Shown one piece after another: positions 42,401 through 53,410 of a stretch of 64,000 nucleotides of DNA; the stretch's first letter is position 1; the number at the start of each line of letters is the position of its first letter. Source of the DNA: Atrichornis clamosus (Eukaryota > Chordata > Aves > Passeriformes > Menuridae); the NCBI GenBank assembly GCA_013400975.1, contig WBMZ01006371.1, forward strand, positions 52,962 through 116,961, given 5' to 3'. The notes beneath the pieces are model-generated. The model was not told the origin of the DNA, ran no database searches, and saw only the letters and a list, made by a program, of their open reading frames with translations. Made by a program: the position numbers and the translations under genes.

Positions 42401-45400
42401 CCAAGAGAAAGACTCTATCAAAATGAAAGGTTCAATACTCTTCAATTCAAACTCCAGCCTGACACTATAGTGCAGTTCCCTAAACCAAACCTCTAAAACG
42501 TGCTTCAAACAAATAGCACTGATGCAAGCCTCACAAGGAAAGCAGAAGATAATGATGCCCCATCTAACACTTCCTTTTAAAGTTATTAACAAGCAATTAT
42601 TCTCTCTCTCTTCCTCTCTTCTGCATATATGTGTGTTTATGAAGACACACTGGTTCAAACACACATATTATGTATATTCTGCAATAAAACATTAGGAAAA
42701 AAGCTAAGTGAAAAGAAGGGGACAAGTAAGAGTTCTATTCACTGACAAAGCAACCAGTAAAAACTGAGCTGATCCTGCTTTGAGCAGAAGGCTGGAGTAA
42801 AGACCTCCTGATGTCCCTTCCAACATGAATTATTCTGTGATCATATGAAAAGATTATGTATTATTTGACAGACACCAGTGATGAGTGAACACAGAGGGAA
42901 CATGTGGGATCTTCAGAGTACTTCAGCAACCAATGTACTTGGCCCTACTGACCATGCACTTACAAGTTAGAAATTCAGGACCTTTCTTGATGCATTTGCT
43001 GTAAGGAAAAATCTCTGAACTGAAAGACTCCAGAATGAGCATAAAAGGCTGATACAAAGCCTTCAGATGTTTTAGATAGACTTACATCAGAACTGTGGAC
43101 CAGGATACAGTTAAGCACTTTATCTAGACATAGACTGCTCACAGCCAAATACTCCATTCCTAGGTACAAAAACAGTGACAGTTTTTCTTTCCCATGAAAG
43201 ATCTCTTAGGGCTACTATCCTTTATTCTTTATATACTTGCATGGTAGAAAATAAAACTCTTTTTATTTAATCTATCACAGCCTACATACAGCAAAACATC
43301 AGAGCAAACAGTCAAGAATGACAGAAAGAAAAACATCTGACATCACAGAACCATGATGTCCATTTTCATAGTTGTTTTCTAATCACTTCAGGTTCTAGAG
43401 AATGTGAACATGAACTTTTGGTTAATATACAAACTTCCCTCTGCCACTAAAAAACCATAAGCTATTACATTCACGGCTGCACATTACTTGCACAGGCTAA
43501 GAAATACAACATTTTGTCAGACCAAATAAAATATCTGCATGAAAAGAAGGGTTTCCTTCTTCATCCTACCATCCCATTAACATTTATTTCATTGCCTTAC
43601 AATAAAGTTATTGTGAGAAGAATATTGATATTGATATTTAGCTATCAAGATGCCATATGAAAAGATAAACCTGCAGAGTTTTTAAATAGTAATGTAAATA
43701 ACATGCAGGATCAAAAGAAAAACAATCAAAGAAAGAAACCCTAAAACAACAGAAGAAACCAAGAGCTTTTTATCAGTGTTACAGTTTTTTATATGGTGGA
43801 TACTGAAAAGATATCCTTTCAGTATCTGAATCGTTTTCAAGTATTCAGCTTATTTCACATGAGACAAGGCAGCTATGACACTACTGAAAAGCAAGTCTTA
43901 TTGCTTCCAAAGCACAGCAATAACCTACGTTCTACATATTATATTACCAAAAAAAATTAACAAGACACTTAAAAAGAGAAATTTAATTTTCCTGGATCAG
44001 AATGAAAAGAACAAGTGACAAACTCAGGACATACAAGAAAACTAATTGCTTCCCATTTAAAGAAGATAAAAATTTAAATTAACACTAGAAAATGCTTTGA
44101 GCTTCCAGTTTATAAACAGAGACAAATATTTTCCATACCTCCTCCTTTCAACCCTTTTGACTGAAGCTTTAGAAAAACTTGATTTTGAGACTTCTGAAGA
44201 TCCACAATCTTGATACCATCAGACAGCTGAAAGAAAAAATAAGACAAAGTTTCAGTATGTTAGTAGCAGGAGGAAAACAAATCAGGTGGAAAAAATGCCT
44301 GTAGAAGCATACTAAGAGCAAGTCATGGCCTCCAGATTTTACATTTGAAAAAGTTTTGTGTTACAGTAAATTCTGGAAGCATACAATTAAAGCAGTTATT
44401 GTTCGAAGGTGCATACCCATAAAGAGAATTCACATATACAGGAAGTACATAGTCTTTATACTCCACAAGTACATATAGGTATGCAATTTCACAGGGGTTT
44501 TAAACTGAGCAGTACCAGCTCAAAGTAGCTAGCAAGACACTATGTGTCGAGACAAAAGTGTGTCAGGAAACACCCCTGAGGAATTCTACAGCCTCACCCC
44601 TCTATTACCTCTACATGCAGACCAATCACAGCATGACTGAGGTTGAAGGGACCACTGAAAGTCACCTAATCCAGCCTCCAGTGGACTCATCAGGAACATC
44701 ACAGAGAAACTGAGGCAAACTAAGCAACACATTCCTTGGCAGCCATTGGGAAAACTATTTAGTAACCATAGCACATAGTGGTTTTGTTGCAATTCTAGTT
44801 TCATATGTCTCAGTCATATAAAAAGTTTTGCTAGAATACTCATATATGATGTATGTTATCCTGCATGCCACAACAATAAATGCAGAAGTAGAAGGCCACT
44901 GTGCTAATTAGAAACTATATTAAAATATTATTATGTGAAGTTATATTATTATATTAGTCTCACTTTATAGCAAAGTTCGGGACTACTTCCTCACTTTGAG
45001 GTAAAAAATCACTAGAAAGCAGTTGGTGTTTACACAGACTTAGACGCTTACAATCTAACTACATTTAATAAGCAGAAAACAGTCCTAGTCCACAGTATAT
45101 AGTCCTTATTTAACAATATTAGTAAGAAAAAAAGTTATAATCTTTTTTTACTTACACCAGTTTTAAATAGAGATTAACACAACAGTGTGTTTATCCTAAG
45201 GACCTACAGAAATATTACTTTAGTTGGTCTTTCTCCAGACATAAAATAGGTTACATTGGGTATACCAGCTACTCAGGATTCACTAAAATAAAAAACAATC
45301 CAAAGAATGCTGTAACTCATGGCAAATCATTAAAGGGATAGAGAACTGAATTTTCTCAGGTGTAATTTTTTGTACCCAAACACCACCAGAAACTTGGACA

Positions 45401-47375
45401 TTTAACAGATTCAAATCAATAGTTTAACACTGTAAGGAACTATGAGAGAAAGAGATACTGAATTTTACTTAACATCTGTAAATTGCACATAGCAATTGTA
45501 ATTTTAAAAATTGTAATTAAATTGTAATTAAAAATTATAATAAAAAGTATTTATTGATGAATATTTACTACTCAGGAAAATAAAATATAATTTGATCCCT
45601 ATAAACAGGAGTTCAAAAGTTTATAAAGGATTTTCAAATTTGCTACAGTACAGAATGAATAATCCCACATATATTTTAGTTTATTGAAAGAAAAAAAAAA
45701 AAAGCAAACAGAATAGCTATTATTTTCTCCTTACTGACTGTTCCCTGCAAAAGATAAGTTTTCTGTGCCAGTGAGATCTTCACTTCCAGACAAATTTTAG
45801 AAAGTGATACAGAGTATGTCCTCTAAAACCAGGAAGGCCTAAACAGAACAAAATTAAGGACACACAAAACCAGTCAAGAAAACAAAAGATAAACTACACA
45901 GGCACTTTGTTTCAAACCTGAGCTCTCAAGGACTACTTGTGTTCCTCAGGTTCTTAAAAGCTTCCTGAGCAATACAGCTAACATCTATATTTTTCCTTGT
46001 ATCATAGACTAGTTTGGGTTGAAATGGGACCTGTGAAGATCATGTAGTCCAATGCTCCCTCCCACCCTCACCATGCACAGGAACTCGATCAGGTCTCTCA
46101 AAGCTCCATCCAACCTAATCATCAACATTTCCAGTGATGGGGCATCCACAACTTTTCTGCACAACCTGTTTCAGTGTCTCATCACCCCAACCCTAAAAAA
46201 TGTCTTCCTCGTGCCCAATCTAAACTTATCCTCTTACAGTTTAAAGCCATTGTCCCTTGTCCTATCACTACAGGCCTCGGTAGAAAGTCTGTCTCCATCT
46301 TTCTTATACAGCCTTTTTATATATTGAAAGGTCTCCCCGGAGCCCTCTCTTCTCTATATGTTTGCAAGTCCCCTTGCCCTATTTAATACTAATTTCCAAC
46401 CTCCTCTCTCACTCCCCCCTTCTTGCCTCTACTCATTCCATCCCACCAAGATCTCCAGGTTCCCATTTCCCAAGAGCACAGGTAGAAGCATGCCAAGCAT
46501 GCCAGGCAGTTCCGAAACACTGACACCAGACTGATGCCTTCAACAGAACAAGGTCATTCCTACATTTATTCATTCATTCATTCAACTCTCTCCTGTGACC
46601 AAACCTCGTCAGTTTCCTCTCATGGTGATGTCAACCCTGCTCTTGAAACTGGCCAGATTGGCAGGAAGGCACAACAAGCACGTCAGCACTCTCAGGTGAA
46701 TTTCTGCTCTCCCCAACAAAACACTCCAAAGAAATTAATATAAATCACATGGATAACGTCAGGAAAAGGAAAAAAAAAAAAAGGTACAGAAACTCGGATA
46801 ATAAAAGCTGGCACAAGCAAGAGCCGTACGAGGGTCCAAACGACCTCCGTGCTTTCCACGAGACACCCACACCTAAGGACACGCACACACCGCGCTGCCC
46901 ACGCACCAGAGGCCCCGCATGACACAAGCAGCAGCTGGGTGGGGATTCCTGCAGCACAGCGCTGTGAGAGGCGCCGTGGCCACGGAGATGCCGCCCCCGC
47001 CGCGCCCCTCACCTCTCTGCCGCGGTGCCACAGCCGCTGCTCGGCGGGGGGGAGCCCGGCCTCCGCGTCGATCCGCCTCTTCACGTCCCGCACGGCCGCG
47101 GATGGCGGCAGCTCGAAGGTCCTGCAGCCCAGGCAGTCATGGAGGACAGTCACCCGGGCCAGCCTGCGGCAACACGACAGACACTAGATGAGAAAAGGCT
47201 CGCAGCATCGCCGCCCGCTCGCTTCCCCCTCGGGCACCGCGGAGGCCCGAGACGGACGCCGGAGCCCGCGGGGTGCAGCGATGGGCGGGCGGGTGCCTGC
47301 CCTGCCCTCCGGGAGGAAGCGGCGGAGCCGGTCCCGCAGCCTCCCCGCCCGCTGCGGCCCGGCCCGCACTCACAT
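15896..47375 (-). CDS. SACS: Sacsin, complete coding sequence over nine exons
   Basis: CDS joins, in transcript order: 47375-47374, 47163-47013, 44226-44139, 41818-41733, 38570-38459, 37352-37206, 35927-34445, 31515-31424, 27456-15896. Every junction is GT-AG and the phases agree; the sum is 13722 nt, 4573 residues plus TAA (human 4579). Sacsin is a giant co-chaperone near mitochondria and intermediate filaments; human loss causes the ataxia ARSACS. Visible parts: ubiquitin-like domain (1 to about 80); three HSP90-like SIRPT repeats marked by [13 protein letters not shown] (Asn114), [13 protein letters not shown] (Asn1476) and [13 protein letters not shown] (Asn2546), each followed by a [10 protein letters not shown] box (184-196, from 1548, from 2616); a Ser/Thr/Pro-rich linker ([12 protein letters not shown]); a DnaJ domain with intact HPD (4332-4334); and a C-terminal HEPN domain (about 4440-4565). 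No frameshift or stop was seen. Confidence 0.96.
27457..31423 (-). other. SACS: SACS intron 8
   Basis: About 4 kb of AT-rich intron between exons 8 and 9. I see no exon or young transposon in it, only short A/T runs such as the T15 run at 31281-31295. Confidence 0.8.
31424..31515 (-). CDS. SACS: SACS exon 8
   Basis: 92 bp, acceptor GTGTGCTAG and donor GTAATC. Encodes [20 protein letters not shown] then [10 protein letters not shown]. It closes the Arg codon from exon 7 and gives one base to a Gly codon completed in exon 9, reproducing the human order of SLFPSLEGRF... and RGRPCTQLQ. Confidence 0.94.
31516..34444 (-). other. SACS: SACS intron 7
   Basis: Intron with a sense-strand (+) CR1 copy at 32798-33267, a poly(A) tract near 32670-32690 and another near 34057-34073. 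No exon seen. Confidence 0.8.
32798..33267 (+). repeat. CR1 LINE fragment, about 470 bp
   Basis: Forward CR1: GAGCTCCTGGAGCAGGTCCA, AGGCTGAGGGAGCTGGGCCT, and an end in CCTTCCAACCTGACCC and CTGTGATTCTGTTT. Antisense to SACS transcription. Confidence 0.92.
34445..35927 (-). CDS. SACS: SACS exon 7: body of SIRPT repeat 1
   Basis: 1483 bp, acceptor TATGCAG and donor GTATGC, phase +2 to +2. Encodes [20 protein letters not shown] onward to SEEYPR. Contains conserved blocks such as [27 protein letters not shown] and [16 protein letters not shown] shared with human sacsin. An ATG just upstream of the true exon edge is intronic and should not be taken as a start. Confidence 0.96.
35928..37205 (-). 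other. SACS: SACS intron 6
   Basis: 1.28 kb AT-rich intron with one short CR1 tail at 36055-36218. Nothing else recognised. Confidence 0.8.
36055..36218 (+). repeat. CR1 LINE 3' tail
   Basis: Ends with CTTTTCCAGCCTACATGATT followed by CTGTGATTCTG, the CR1 octamer tail. It is more diverged than the other copies. Confidence 0.8.
37206..37352 (-). CDS. SACS: SACS exon 6: glycine box of SIRPT repeat 1
   Basis: 147 bp, acceptor TTATTATAG and donor GTACTC. Encodes [20 protein letters not shown] through [16 protein letters not shown]. The [13 protein letters not shown] motif is the first of three near-identical copies in sacsin; its Asp codon is split across the next intron. Confidence 0.96.
37435..37469. 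repeat. Perfect inverted repeat, 16-bp arms, in SACS intron 5
   Basis: ACTGAGAAAGTATTTC, loop TTT, then GAAATACTTTCTCAGT, with no mismatch. It sits 83 bp upstream of the acceptor of exon 6. Confidence 0.95.
37700..38010 (+). repeat. Old, strongly diverged CR1-like fragment
   Basis: Words such as CAATCTGTTCAGTCTATCAA, CAGTCTACAGATACCTCTAC and TTTGGGATGACTATGCA correspond to ancient CR1/L3 3' regions, without a clean octamer end. Family assignment is from memory of the consensus. Confidence 0.55.
38459..38570 (-). CDS. SACS: SACS exon 5: ATP-binding N-box of SIRPT repeat 1
   Basis: 112 bp, acceptor CTGCCTCAG and donor GTAAAT. Encodes [20 protein letters not shown] through [15 protein letters not shown] is the HSP90/GHKL-type motif whose Asn coordinates Mg-ATP in the family; it is intact here. 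Confidence 0.96.
38571..41732 (-). other. SACS: SACS intron 4
   Basis: Intron with a CR1 copy (40850-41365) that contains the only ambiguous base of the window. A short TG-rich patch occurs near 39440-39470. No exon seen. Confidence 0.8.
40850..41365 (-). repeat. CR1 LINE fragment with an assembly join inside
   Basis: Reverse-oriented CR1 (ATGGTTTGGGTTGGAAAGGA; GATGGGGCATCCACAATTTC; CTTCTCCAGGCTGAACAACC). Near its 3' end extra sequence (about 40890-40925) splits the tail in two, either a second CR1 tail or a small insertion. It contains the N at 41098. Confidence 0.88.
41733..41818 (-). CDS. SACS: SACS exon 4: linker into the first SIRPT repeat
   Basis: 86 bp, acceptor GGTTTTAG and donor GTATAC. 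Encodes [20 protein letters not shown] then PEGGQILK, practically identical to human sacsin. It completes the split Gly codon from exon 3. Confidence 0.95.
41819..44138 (-). other. SACS: SACS intron 3
   Basis: 2.3 kb intron with a CR1 tail at 42766-42842. The stretch 42230-42400 is less AT-rich and unclassified. No exon seen. Confidence 0.8.
42766..42842 (+). repeat. Short CR1 3' tail
   Basis: GAGCTGATCCTGCTTTGAGC through ATGTCCCTTCCAACATGAAT to ATTCTGTGATCAT. Confidence 0.8.
44139..44226 (-). CDS. SACS: SACS exon 3: end of ubiquitin-like domain
   Basis: 88 bp between TTTCTTTCAG and GTATGG. Encodes [20 protein letters not shown] then [10 protein letters not shown], starting in phase 0 and ending one base into a Gly codon. 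It matches the human LSDWIKIGDL...[10 protein letters not shown] segment, with the middle clearly more divergent than the ends. Confidence 0.93.
44622..44740 (-). repeat. Short CR1 3' tail
   Basis: CCAATCACAGCATGACTGAG, GTTGAAGGGACCACTGAAAG and CACCTAATCCAGCC: a reverse-oriented, diverged CR1 end. Confidence 0.7.
46001..46365 (-). repeat. CR1 LINE fragment
   Basis: Reverse-oriented: ATCATAGACTAGTTTGGGTT, GATGGGGCATCCACAACTTT, then TTAAAGCCATTGTCCCTTGT and CACTACAGGCCTCGGTAG. Confidence 0.9.
47013..47163 (-). CDS. SACS: SACS exon 2: start of ubiquitin-like domain
   Basis: 151 bp, acceptor TTGCCGCAG and donor GTGAGG. Encodes [20 protein letters not shown] through VRDVKRRI and [10 protein letters not shown], alignable to the human VTVLPGCVGCRT and EQRLWRGGREL region. 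The exon is very GC-rich because it lies in the CpG island. The short residues before VTVL differ from the mammalian METKENRWVP start. Confidence 0.9.
47374..47375 (-). CDS. SACS: SACS exon 1: first two bases of a split start codon (predicted)
   Basis: The acceptor at 47166-47164 is followed by G CTG GCC CGG GTG ACT. Reading back in that frame into the intron meets TAG with no ATG, so the start must come from an upstream exon. Only 210 bp upstream, GGGAT is followed by a consensus donor GTGAGT (47373-47368). Joining gives GGGAT|G CTG GCC, that is Met-Leu-Ala-Arg. An in-frame TAG ten codons upstream in exon 1 makes this the first available Met, and there is a G at -3. The 5' end of exon 1 was not determined. 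A different, more distant first exon is possible. Confidence 0.6.
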
Positions 47376-48099
47376 CCCGCCGCCGTACACAAAGGCCCGC
47401 TACTGGCGCCCGCCACCGCCGCTCCCCGCACGGGGAAGGAGTGGGGCTGCGCACGGCGGCGACAGCGAGGGAGGGACCCGCCCGGAGGCACACGCCGCGG
47501 AGGAGGCGGGAGGATGAGGAGGCGGGAGCGGATGGAAGTGCCGCCCTCACAGCAGCGGCAGTGGGTGCGGAGGGGCCCCACAAGCGGTTCGTCAGCCTCC
47601 GCGCAGGGAGGGTTTTCCCGGCTCCGCGGCGCTGGGGAGGCTCCCTGCGGCCCGCTGCCCCTCAGGGTCCTCGGGCGAGACAGCCCGATCGCCTAGCTCG
47701 AAATAAGGGCTGCAGCTTCGCATGTACGGCGTGAGCCGTGACAGGGTGAGATCAGAGATGGTACCGCAGGCATATCCCTCCTTCGGCAGGAAAGCATGCT
47801 GGTATTTCATGTAATTCCCAGCATTCAGGCACCACCTGGAGCACATGAAGTTACACGTGATAAACCTCATTGTTTCTCAAGGATGCAAAACACAGAAGTA
47901 TACATTTTCTGCTCTCTGTCAGTGAACCTGTCATAGGTCATACACTGCCCTTTCTCACAGGGTGTATGGTAAGTCCTCATACCATTCAAGACTTAAGGAA
48001 AGTCCTCTCGCTCCTGAAAAGTGAGCTTTAGCCTGCCTGTGATCCCAATGAGTTGGGAGGACACTTTGAGAAATTATGGAGGGAGGCCAGCAAAAAAGC

Positions 48100-48735
48100 C
48101 ACGGTTCATCGTGTACAAAGTTCTGTGCCTGGGGCCATAGGCTGTGCAGTGATAGGCTGAACAGCAGCCCTGCTTCAAAGGAGCTGGGGGATACCAGGCT
48201 GAATGTGAGGCAACAGCGTGCTCTCTCTAAAAGAGTGACCTGCAGATCAAGGAAAGTGAGTCTCTGCTCAGTGTTGATGAGGCTGGATGTAGGATATGGT
48301 AACCAGAATCGTTTGTGCTTCCTCTGTTCCAGGTCCCAGGGAGAGGATTACTAACATGGTCAGGGGCCCAAAGCATATGACCTACAAGGAGTATGTGGGG
48401 GGAGTTGGGCTTGTTTAGTCTGATGAGGAGACTATCAGGTGCAGTGTGGTAACATGCTGTGTATACCTGAAGGGCAGTTACAAAGGCAATGGACCTGAAC
48501 TCTTCTTAGTAGTGCAAGACTAACAAGGGGCAGTGGCAACAAACTGTAGCTTGGGAGGTTCACATGAGACAGCAGGAAAAATCCTGTCACTAGGAGAAGA
48601 GTGCAGTTCTGGCATGGATTGTCTGGAGGCACTCTTCATTGGGATATGTCAAGGCTTAGACATGACTGACCTGAACCAATATTAGTGATCCTCCTGCTTT
48701 GAGCAGAAATATGGACCACAGACCTGCAGCAAACA
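48100..48735 (+). repeat. CR1 LINE fragment just upstream of the SACS CpG island
   Basis: Forward, diverged CR1: GGAGCTGGGGGATACCAGGC with TGAATGTGAGGCAACAGCGT, later GCATGGATTGTCTGGAGGCA and TGATCCTCCTGCTTTGAGCA. The start is approximate. Confidence 0.8.
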
Positions 48736-51700
48736 GTTCCAATTCATTCCAACAGGTCCTCAATTCCAATCCCTGACTAAATTGAAAACATTTATGACTA
48801 TACTCAGTGACAAGGAGTTAAAACTGATTCTTGACAGCTGAAGGCAACACAGTTTCTGTGGAAGAGGGAAAGGACACAATGAACCTGTTCACAGAAATTG
48901 TATCAAGCTAAGAAAAAAAATAAGCCCACTAAAATTGAAGCAAGCTTAAAAAACCACAACGTTCAGGTGGATCAGGATCCAACACAGTATCTAAATCGAC
49001 CGAATTTTGCCAGGGCTGCAACAATTGATTTCATTCATCAGCAATATTTGTATATTGAATTCTACCAGATTATAAGAAAATGTTACAAATTTTGTGGCTC
49101 TGATCCTGCTTCCACCAGAAATAATGTAAAAACTATTTTAACTTAAACAAGATGGCTCGCTTTACTTTAGGACTTTTTTCTATCATTTCATCTTTTTAAC
49201 TTTCCAAGCAGAGCAGCATTTAAATTTAAAAATACATATGGAAAAATTCTCCTGTGGCTTTAAACTAGTTCTGTTTGGCTCAGAATGAAGTCATTTAACT
49301 CACACAAGCAGGAACATACAATAAAAAAAAATTTAAAAATTGTCACAGTCTCTGCAAAATTAAATTCTTTTTATAAAACAAAGTGAAAGACATTTTCATA
49401 GTGGCATTTCCTTGAAAACAGAAAATTCTGTGTAGCAGAATCACCTCATATTTCCAATTATTTAAAATAAGACTGCAGTGGCAGAAAAAGATGGATGCAA
49501 GTCCCTTCCATCCTGTCAGTGTGTTTAGAAAGATGGAATGGAGTCTACAGAAGGGGTGTGATAAGAAACGGACATGCCTAGGTCACTCCTGCCAGAGGAA
49601 ACCCGCTGCAGCACGGTGGCTTCCAGCACGGCAAGCAACACTGCAGTGCTGGCAGGCAAGTGGCAGTGACTCAACAACTTCATCTAGGTTTGAGACAGTG
49701 CACACCAAACTTAAAGCAAAGCTTTCTATGGCACAGCAAGCACTTACCTTCGTTCTTAAATCAACCAACCCCTTAAATGTTACCAACAGATGTTATAAAC
49801 ATTGCATCATAAGTATTTCTCAGCAATCAGAGATTACAAATTGCATTGGTCTATAGTCACTCCCAGGAGCTTGCTTTACCCTTGCTTGCTGTTGACTTTT
49901 CAAGAAGTTTGAGAATAAACCTACCATTTGTGATGACACATGCGCTAGACACTGGCAAGCTACCCCTTACTGTACAGTTTTTATTTCATTTGAATAGCTC
50001 CATTAATAGAAAACTTTTTTTTTTTTCTAGCTAGAGTGCTATCTAGTCCAACTGGCAAAAAAAAAAAAAACAAACCCAAACTACAATCTCTGGCCTGTGA
50101 AGTGTTTGATTCAAACAAAATATCAAGGTTTTTTCTCAAATCTATTGCAAAAAATAAGTAATTTAATGAAACTTTTATTTTAGATTGGTGCAGTGTTTAA
50201 ATCAATCCTCCTACTTTGCACTCCTCATGTGAAACCATTATTGGCAGATTCAAGGCATAGTATCTATATGATCATAGCTTAGTCAAACATGGAAGAACTG
50301 GAGGAAAGTATTACCTTATTCCTTTTTCCAAGCTGATGCTTTTCAAAATGTCAAATATCAACAGAACAAGATACTTTTGAAGACTACTAAAAACAAGCAA
50401 AAGTTTTAAGGGCACAGAGACCAGAAATAGACATTTATTTTCATCTAATGACTTTGATCTCTCTGTTATTTGCTTTAACGTTCAAATGAGTTCCTTGATG
50501 GCACTAAGTTAATGCTAATGGAAAGTACTTAAAAGACCTATAAAACTTGTTTCAGTTTATTCTTTTCAAATAAAGAGCAGAGCAGGAAGGCACAAATAAA
50601 TGATAAGATTTCAAAACTTCAAATGCTGAAGTAAAATTTCCTCTTAGATCCACCTCTAAGAAAAGACTACTTAATTATAGCACAGTGACCATTACTCCAC
50701 AAATTTGAATTGTTAAGAATCATGAGTTTTCTATTCCAGATGGTACAAATATCAAAATACCGGTACAAAATACTTGACATTTCAAATTATGCAAAAGATT
50801 AAAGCAAATGATAAAAATAAACTCCTCAGTTGCTCTTTAGAGAATTGCAATAGGAGGGACTACACTGTTGCAAGAACTGCTGTTGGCATACATTTTTTAA
50901 TAAGCAATATGTTAAATTACTAGTGGTATTTTCTTTGGGCCTTTGGTGCCAATAAAAGGGCCAGATTTAGAAAATCCAATTTAACCTTGAAACTTCAGAA
51001 AAGCAGAGCCTAAATTTGCAAATTGATTTCAGTGCCTAATGTAGGCTCCTAAACACCTTAATGAATCCAAACCTAGGTTTTTTGCCTCAGTTTAGGACAC
51101 ACAGTCATCAGCTTATCAAAGGTGGGGGATTTTTCCATACTACCTTAAGATATTATTCTTATTTTAATTCCAGATTATTTAATGAAGCTACTATCTTTCC
51201 ACATAAGGGAAATCATCTCAATAACTAAAATGGCCCAGATTACACATGCATGAAACATTTTAAGAAGTATTTATTAATTCTTACTTTTTCTGAATACTGC
51301 ATCTAATCATGCTTTAAAGTTTCATAATATTTTCTAGGCATCAGTGAAGAGAGCCCTCTGTATATATAGAAAATTAGAATATAAAATAAAATTAAATACA
51401 AATAGTATTCTTAGATTATAAAAAGACACAACTTCAATCACATCTGCAAGTGTCTCTCCATCAGAGAGTGCATGATATCCAGCAATATCCTTCCAGATAA
51501 TCCTAGCTCTTTTCCACCTCTGTATCAGTTCTCTCTCCCTCATAACAGGATTCCATGCAGAAATACATGCAAAAATTTATCCTTCAGAAAACAGAAGGAC
51601 AGGTGGCACAGAAGAAGAAACATGAGTCATATGTAAGGCCTAGTGAGAGGAAGGGAGGAAAAGCAGAAGAAGGAACACAGGGCATCCTCTTCTGTGGGTA

Positions 51701-53410
51701 AACACAGAGAAGACATGAAAAAACCCTCAGAGATGACCAGATGTATAAAATTTGCATTAGAAGGGCCTAGTTAACTAACCTAGAAGAAAAAGATCAAATC
51801 CCCAAATTTTCTATCCCACAATCACCTGGCAAAGGAAATACATAACTTCCACAAATTTTCACAGAATTACCCAGGAAGCCAGTGGAACAGACCCTGAAAG
51901 AGTAGTCAGCTGTTGCTAACAAGAATTGTCTAACACAATGCAAAGCCCACTTTCTTAACGCACAGGTAAAGCGGACATTAAGGAACTCCACATCAGTGGG
52001 GATTCTGCAGATTGCAAGGCTGAGGGTGGAAGCTGTCCTTTTCCTGCAGGCCCACTGACAGCAAATAAGAACACTGCTAATTACAACTTAATATTTTGTA
52101 ACTTACAACAAATAAACATCTCATAAAATTTGTTTAGACACTGTTCACACAAAGAACTTGCTTTGCATTTTAACTGTTGGCAAGATTATACATTCATCCC
52201 AGTAAAACAATATGTTGAATTCAGAGTTAGTCAAGAACAGGAATTAAACTTTCAGATGTTTTCAAAAAATGCTATAGTGAATGGAAACCCTATGTGTAAA
52301 TTGAAAGTTAGACTATGAACCTGTTAATCACAGGAGTGATTAGCTTTATGAAGCAGTTTTCATTAATTTCACAGAGACATTTTCTAAGCAAATACAGCAG
52401 AATCTGGCACCTCTGTATCATTTTGTACTTAAGAAATTAATTTCACCTTTAAAAATAGCAATTTTGTACAAACACTAGGCAAGTTTCAGACTTCTTTAAA
52501 CTACTGACCATGGGTGTTTGAGCAAGAACATGCCAGCCTAACAGCAAATTCTTTCTGGAGTTTTTTGGGTGTTTTTTTTTTTTACCTGTTCTTATCCTCG
52601 ATCTCCATTGTCACTTTTTCTTTGATATCTTCTTGACAGGAACATGAAGCAGATATTGGATTTATAAATCAGAGAGTTATTTTTTAATCCTTTTGGTTTA
52701 TCATCTCTTCAGTGGACACCAGAAAGCCCAAGCATATGAAAGTCAACTCAGTATTCACTCCATTCCTGATCTACCCAGGATGACTCTGTGCCCCACAATC
52801 TGCTACTTCTTCCGTTTTATTTTAAAGCCACTTGCTTAATTGTTCACAGGAGTTCATTCTCTTATAATCAGTAACAGATGTAACAGGACAGATCTCAGTA
52901 AGCAAGGAGGTCTTGTTTAGTTTCTTTAACTAAATTCAGCCTATATTCTTGTGCAATTGATTTAAATTTATCTTCTAGAAAAGGAGTAAAATTCTGGAAG
53001 CTCCTGTTTCTGCTTTGTCTTCCTTTTTTTCTGGAAGCAGGCACAGTTGGAAGAGTATTAGTGAGGCCCAAAGACTAACATGTCTTCTCCCTCACACCTG
53101 CTAGAAGATGCTTCTTAACATCAGCTTAGAAATTCTGGAAGAAGAGACACAAGATAAAAAGGAGAGGGCTGTTAATACAAAACTGAGTTGAACCAAAGGG
53201 TATGAAGAAGCCATTTCCTTTGAGGGCATAGTTGCTGTTACCAGTATTGAGTGAATCATGACACTAATTATAAACTGCCTCGTGCATTACTTGCAAGCAC
53301 ACAGAGAACTGAAAAAGAACAGTGAGGTTTCCTGCTTCTCCTCCAGTTTAATATCATACAATCAGTACAATGACGAACACACACAGCTGTAAGTACGCTG
53401 ACTAAACGGG

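Larger units (their letters stand above)
44227..47012 (-). other. SACS: SACS intron 2
   Basis: 2.8 kb intron with CR1 pieces at 44622-44740 and 46001-46365, an AT-rich TTGTAATTA patch near 45490-45545 and a short (ATTC)n run near 46567-46584. The end nearest exon 2 is inside the CpG island. Confidence 0.8.
46960..47720 (-). promoter_or_regulatory. SACS: CpG island and presumed SACS promoter
   Basis: This is the only strongly GC- and CpG-rich stretch in the window, starting abruptly from AT-rich flanks. It contains exons 1 and 2 and intron 1 of SACS. Sp1-type GGCGGG boxes lie at 47505-47510 and 47521-47526, 16 bp apart, and a GCGCAC word near 47446 resembles half an NRF1 site. No TATA box was seen, as expected for a broadly expressed gene. 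The transcription start cannot be fixed from sequence; 47400-47600 is my estimate. Confidence 0.75.

Noticed and set aside
46692..47153. 153-codon - strand frame beginning with GTG read as Met
   Set aside because: The first 47 codons or so are the true SACS exon 2 frame, but the rest runs through the GTGAGG donor into intron 2. The real protein splices to exon 3 at 44226.
47025..47696. 223-codon + strand open frame in the CpG island, and several overlapping frames on both strands
   Set aside because: Long open frames arise freely in GC-rich DNA because stop codons are scarce. The product is Arg/Pro/Gly/Ala-rich, has no recognisable family, and overlaps SACS exons 1 and 2 on the other strand.
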